This document shows, piece after piece, positions 61,597 to 64,000 of a DNA stretch of 64,000 bases. Position numbers and translations under genes: made by a program. Source of the DNA: Treponema sp. (GTDB lineage: Bacteria > Spirochaetota > Spirochaetia > Treponematales > Treponemataceae); the NCBI GenBank assembly GCA_016286535.1, contig JAEESZ010000003.1:231046-295045 (forward strand). The letters run 5' to 3'. How positions within the stretch are numbered: position 1 is the stretch's first letter; each line of letters begins with the position of its first letter. Below the pieces are notes generated by a model. That model was not told the origin of the DNA. It did not search any database and saw only the letters and a list, made by a program, of their open reading frames with translations.

Positions 61597-62196
61597 TTAT
61601 GCTCCAATCTTTTTGATATATTCATAAATCCAGGATGGAACCCTTTTGCATTCATCAAGCAAAGCCATTTTTTCATCAGCCGTCAAAATATTGTTCAAAG
61701 TCTGCAAAACTTCTGGGGTTATATTTTCTTCTCCCAAAGATTTAAAAGCCTGAATTATCAGGGCAGACTTTGAAGACATACCAGCAAGCAGCTTGTTAGT
61801 CGTATGCTTAAACTTTAACTTCATTCCGTAGATTTCATACTCGCGGTACGGACCATTACTCAAGTATTCATAGCAGGCCGGAACCTGAGTTGAAAGATGC
61901 AGCATATTAAGTGCAGCATCGCCAGAAGGAATAATATTCCATGCAAACTTCTCCGCAATCTTATTTGCAACATCAGGAATGGATGACGGAACATTCTTAT
62001 TCAAAAGTTTTGAAAACTTGGGCTTTGAATAAATGCCGTCTATAACCCTCACAACTTCTCCATTCTTTTCCATCCGCTGTAAGACTTTCTTTGCAGTATC
62101 ATAAGATGCATAATCAACCAACTCATTAATAGAGAATAAACTGCCTTCCTTGGCCTGAGAAAGATATTCTTTTATAGCTGAAGTTGAAGTATTCAT
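61597..62196 (-). CDS. AbiEi-family antitoxin
   Basis: This 199-residue antitoxin has an N-terminal winged helix (SLFSINELVDYASYDTAKKVLQRM..GEVVRVIDGIYSKP, residues 19-60) and a C-terminal domain that protects against the toxin. The pattern NIIPSGDAALNMLHLSTQVP near 87-106 is typical of the family. It heads the operon and has TTGTCCCCA repeats upstream, which AbiEi proteins use for autorepression. Confidence 0.9.
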   Translation of the reverse strand: MNTSTSAIKEYLSQAKEGSLFSINELVDYASYDTAKKVLQRMEKNGEVVRVIDGIYSKPKFSKLLNKNVPSSIPDVANKIAEKFAWNIIPSGDAALNMLHLSTQVPACYEYLSNGPYREYEIYGMKLKFKHTTNKLLAGMSSKSALIIQAFKSLGEENITPEVLQTLNNILTADEKMALLDECKRVPSWIYEYIKKIGA

Positions 62197-62207
62197 ATCG
62201 GTTTCCT

Positions 62208-62283
62208 TTTGTCCCCATAATTATACTGTTTTGGGGACAAATTAGCAAGGTGAAGTTCCGAAAAGTATATAATTTTGGGGACA
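62208..62283 (-). promoter_or_regulatory. AbiEi operator repeats
   Basis: TTTGTCCCCA (62208-62217) and TGGGGACAAA (62232-62241) are a perfect inverted repeat. A third half-site, TTTTGGGGACA, ends at 62283. AbiEi proteins are known to bind inverted repeats in their promoter cooperatively. Confidence 0.75.
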
Positions 62284-62401
62284 CATAAGCCCAATTAGTC
62301 AACTTCAATGTACTTCACTATCTTTTTCACATATTATGAAGTATTTTTTTTTAAACTAACAGTTTACTATTTTTTTTGTGAAATCCTATTATAATGGCCT
62401 T

Positions 62402-62764
62402 ATGGAGTATTCATATTCACTTAAACCAACAAAACGGACCGTTGTTGATATACCGGCAACATCAAGACTCTTAAAAGAACTGCGTAATAAAAATGGATAT
62501 AGCGTAAAGCAGCTGCAGGAAATATTTGGATTCGAGACACCGGTAGCAATTTATGCCTGGGAAAATGAAAAGTGTAAGAATATTCCATGCATCGAAAACT
62601 TTGATATTTTGTCTAAACTTTATAAATGCCATGTTGAAGATTTGTATATTTTAAAGCAGGTTGATTTTTCAAATATGGAATCAGTAATTATAAATATTTT
62701 GAATGATTTATCTATTGTCTTTTTTTGTTCAACTAAATCTGAAAATAATTGGGCTTTTTTATAG
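62402..62764 (+). CDS. XRE-family helix-turn-helix protein, 3' end possibly altered
   Basis: The ATG at 62402 opens a HTH protein (SRLLKELRNKNGYSVKQLQEIFGFETPVAIYAWENE, about residues 21-56, then LYKCHVEDLYIL). A TATAAT at 62390-62395 ends 6 bases before this ATG, so the mRNA may be leaderless. The natural fold ends near residue 90. The last 30 residues are antisense to the 3' part of the convergent nuclease gene and look accidental. One of the two genes was probably trimmed at a recombination junction. Confidence 0.65.
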   Translation: MEYSYSLKPTKRTVVDIPATSRLLKELRNKNGYSVKQLQEIFGFETPVAIYAWENEKCKNIPCIENFDILSKLYKCHVEDLYILKQVDFSNMESVIINILNDLSIVFFCSTKSENNWAFL

Positions 62765-63407
62765 TCTTCTTTTTCTAGATATAACCTGCTCATATAATCT
62801 AGTATAGTTTCTCTACTAGAATCTATATCCTTTTCCAATGAGTTGTAAGCAATAACTGTTATAAATCCTGTTATATCAGGTATTTTTCGTCCATTTACTT
62901 TTTTCCAAGTGATTGGCTTTTTTTCTAATGCATCTTGTAAAGTTTTAACTTCTGAATAAATAATTTCTGTAGGGTTATCTATTGAATCAAAAGAAACTAA
63001 ATCTGTCCCCATAACAGATTTATCTGGGTTATATTTCCAACGAAGTTTGTTAAATGATTCTTTATGATATATAAAACGTAAAATCATAGATGCGAAAACT
63101 TCACCAAAGTCTCCGTATCTTACAGCATAATCAAATCCGTTCTCTGCTTTTGGAATTACGTTATTTTTAATATAACTTTCTAACTCAGCTCTTGTTAGTC
63201 TGTTTTTCTTTAATTGGTAAAATTTGGGATCTCTATAAGATTTAAGTATATTTTCTGTAATTCATTAATTAATTCATTATCTTTTTCTTTATCTTGAGTT
63301 ATGCAGATGAATGAAAAATCATATTCTGGAGTATCTATTTGTTTTTCAGAAAAATATTGTCTAATCACAGAATAATTTCCAATTACTCCATAGCTCTCAC
63401 AATCTTC
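62620..63407 (-). pseudogene. HamA-like (DUF1837) PD-(D/E)xK nuclease, frameshifted
   Basis: Two frames together give one protein. The first (63407 to 63212) contains SYGVIGNYSVIRQYFSEKQ and YDFSFICITQDKEK, then meets a stop. The second, open from about 63261 to 62620, carries ENILKSYRDPKFYQL, FDYAVRYGDFGEVFASMILR and KYNPDKSVMGTDLVSFD, then IIYSEVKTL. GE, TD and ExK in this order are the PD-(D/E)xK core as in HamA of Hachiman defence. The frame change falls within 63213-63262, near a run of A. No ATG is present in the first frame (GTG at 63368 is possible). It could be real decay or a sequence error. Confidence 0.6.
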
Positions 63408-64000
63408 TTAATTTCTTTTCCAGATAATATACAGCAGCACCATAGTATGGTTTATGTTGAGATTGGTATTTCTGAATCAGTTTCTCTATAAAAGCTTTAC
63501 TTCTAGAATTATTTTTATAGTTGAGTTGCTGCTTTGCTGAGTCAATCATTTCTTTCCGTTTTGCTTTTAAGGAAGAAGCGTTTAAGTTTAATACATCATC
63601 AAGTTCTTTATTAAAAGATTCATTACGAGAAGAAATTGTTCCATCCTCAAGGTAAAGCAGTTCCATCTTTTCAAAATCTGCTTTTACAGATGGATTTAAT
63701 GACAGTTCCTTGTTTCCCTTATAAGAATCACAGGTTTGAAGCTTATTCGGTTTCTCTTCATTTCCTTTGCAACAACCTAGCATATTTGAATAATCCAGTT
63801 GATATTGTGGATATACAGATTGAGATTTGAAATGTTCGATTTTCATATCATCTTTTGAGATGGAAGCCATACAATAAGCGCATAAATTATTCTGCTCGTC
63901 TAACAACGATTCTCTAATAGGCTCTTTATCAGAAATATTGTCATAAAAATCAACAGTTTTGTTTTGACTTTTCAGAGTTTCTATTACCGATTCAAAAGAT
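63397..64000 (-). CDS. HNH endonuclease, PtuB/TIGR02646-like, 5' end outside window
   Basis: The frame is open from its stop at 63397 to the right edge, about 200 residues; an internal TTG is not the true start. LCAYCMASISKDDMKIEHF supplies the first Cys pair and the EH of the HNH site. NMLGCCKGN and QTCDSYKGNKELSLNP supply the second Cys group. These match HNH proteins that pair with an ATPase in Septu (PtuA/PtuB) and certain retrons, so an ATPase gene is expected just to the right. The HamA-like gene begins at its stop. Confidence 0.85.
   Translation of the reverse strand, partial: SFESVIETLKSQNKTVDFYDNISDKEPIRESLLDEQNNLCAYCMASISKDDMKIEHFKSQSVYPQYQLDYSNMLGCCKGNEEKPNKLQTCDSYKGNKELSLNPSVKADFEKMELLYLEDGTISSRNESFNKELDDVLNLNASSLKAKRKEMIDSAKQQLNYKNNSRSKAFIEKLIQKYQSQHKPYYGAAVYYLEKKLRRL

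Overview
The window is a compact, low-GC stretch from a diderm bacterium. It encodes outer-membrane beta-barrels, a LolA-like protein and an RND-type exporter alongside genes typical of gut anaerobes (FeoA/FeoB, flavodoxin, DUF3793). The overall character suggests a spirochaete, most likely a host-associated Treponema. That is an inference: no rRNA, tRNA or other phylogenetic marker gene is present.

Region 1 (1-18111) is a sulfur/methionine module built around nitrogenase-like proteins. A sulfonate/nitrate-type ABC transporter (475-2222) is co-transcribed with a NifD-like protein cut by the left edge. A second cluster encodes NifK-like and NifD-like subunits followed by cysteine synthase (12896-16824), divergent from a MalY/PatB C-S lyase. 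MetE, MetF, an iron-sulfur flavoprotein and two paralogous LysR regulators lie between them. A palindrome TACCTA-N9-TAGGTA recurs at the ABC/flavoprotein promoter, at one lysR promoter and twice between the nifK-like gene and malY, so these units look like one regulon. The best reading is a nitrogenase-like reductase that salvages sulfur from organic compounds, as methylthio-alkane reductase does. The pieces feeding methionine and cysteine synthesis are encoded alongside. A cyclase-like gene and a chemoreceptor/peptide-binding-lipoprotein pair sit inside this region.

Region 2 (18178-29685) is a type I restriction-modification operon (hsdM, hsdS, hsdR) with five extra genes between hsdS and hsdR: an uncharacterised three-gene set ending in two alpha-rich proteins and starting with a PD-(D/E)xK-like nuclease, then an ATPase/TOPRIM-like pair. 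HsdR carries an unusual insert of four CPxCxxxPCxC units.

Region 3 (29686-47525) holds an hsp20 operon behind a sigma-54-type promoter, an outer-membrane barrel, a TetR-controlled RND/LolA-like/OMP operon, a GH59-like glycosidase, glycolytic gpmA and eno, flavodoxin-DUF3793, mntP with a manganese riboswitch, and an intact HTH/MazF toxin-antitoxin pair plus a decayed copy of it. A second palindrome, GTTAGT-N4-ACTAAC, precedes gpmA, flavodoxin, eno, feoA and an AraC regulator, and occurs three times before a 9-codon ORF. It looks like an iron-responsive operator.

Region 4 (47522-55789) is an iron-acquisition block: AraC regulator, two YbtPQ-like ABC half-transporters, feoA, feoB, a FeoC-like protein and a heavy-metal-associated protein. 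Palindromic repeats have inserted here, two of them in frame inside the ABC genes. Region 5 (55790-64000) is a second defence island: NUDIX plus PLD-helicase (DUF3427 type), an AbiE toxin-antitoxin operon with a nucleoside-phosphorylase third gene, a frameshifted HamA-like nuclease and an HNH (PtuB-like) gene cut by the right edge.
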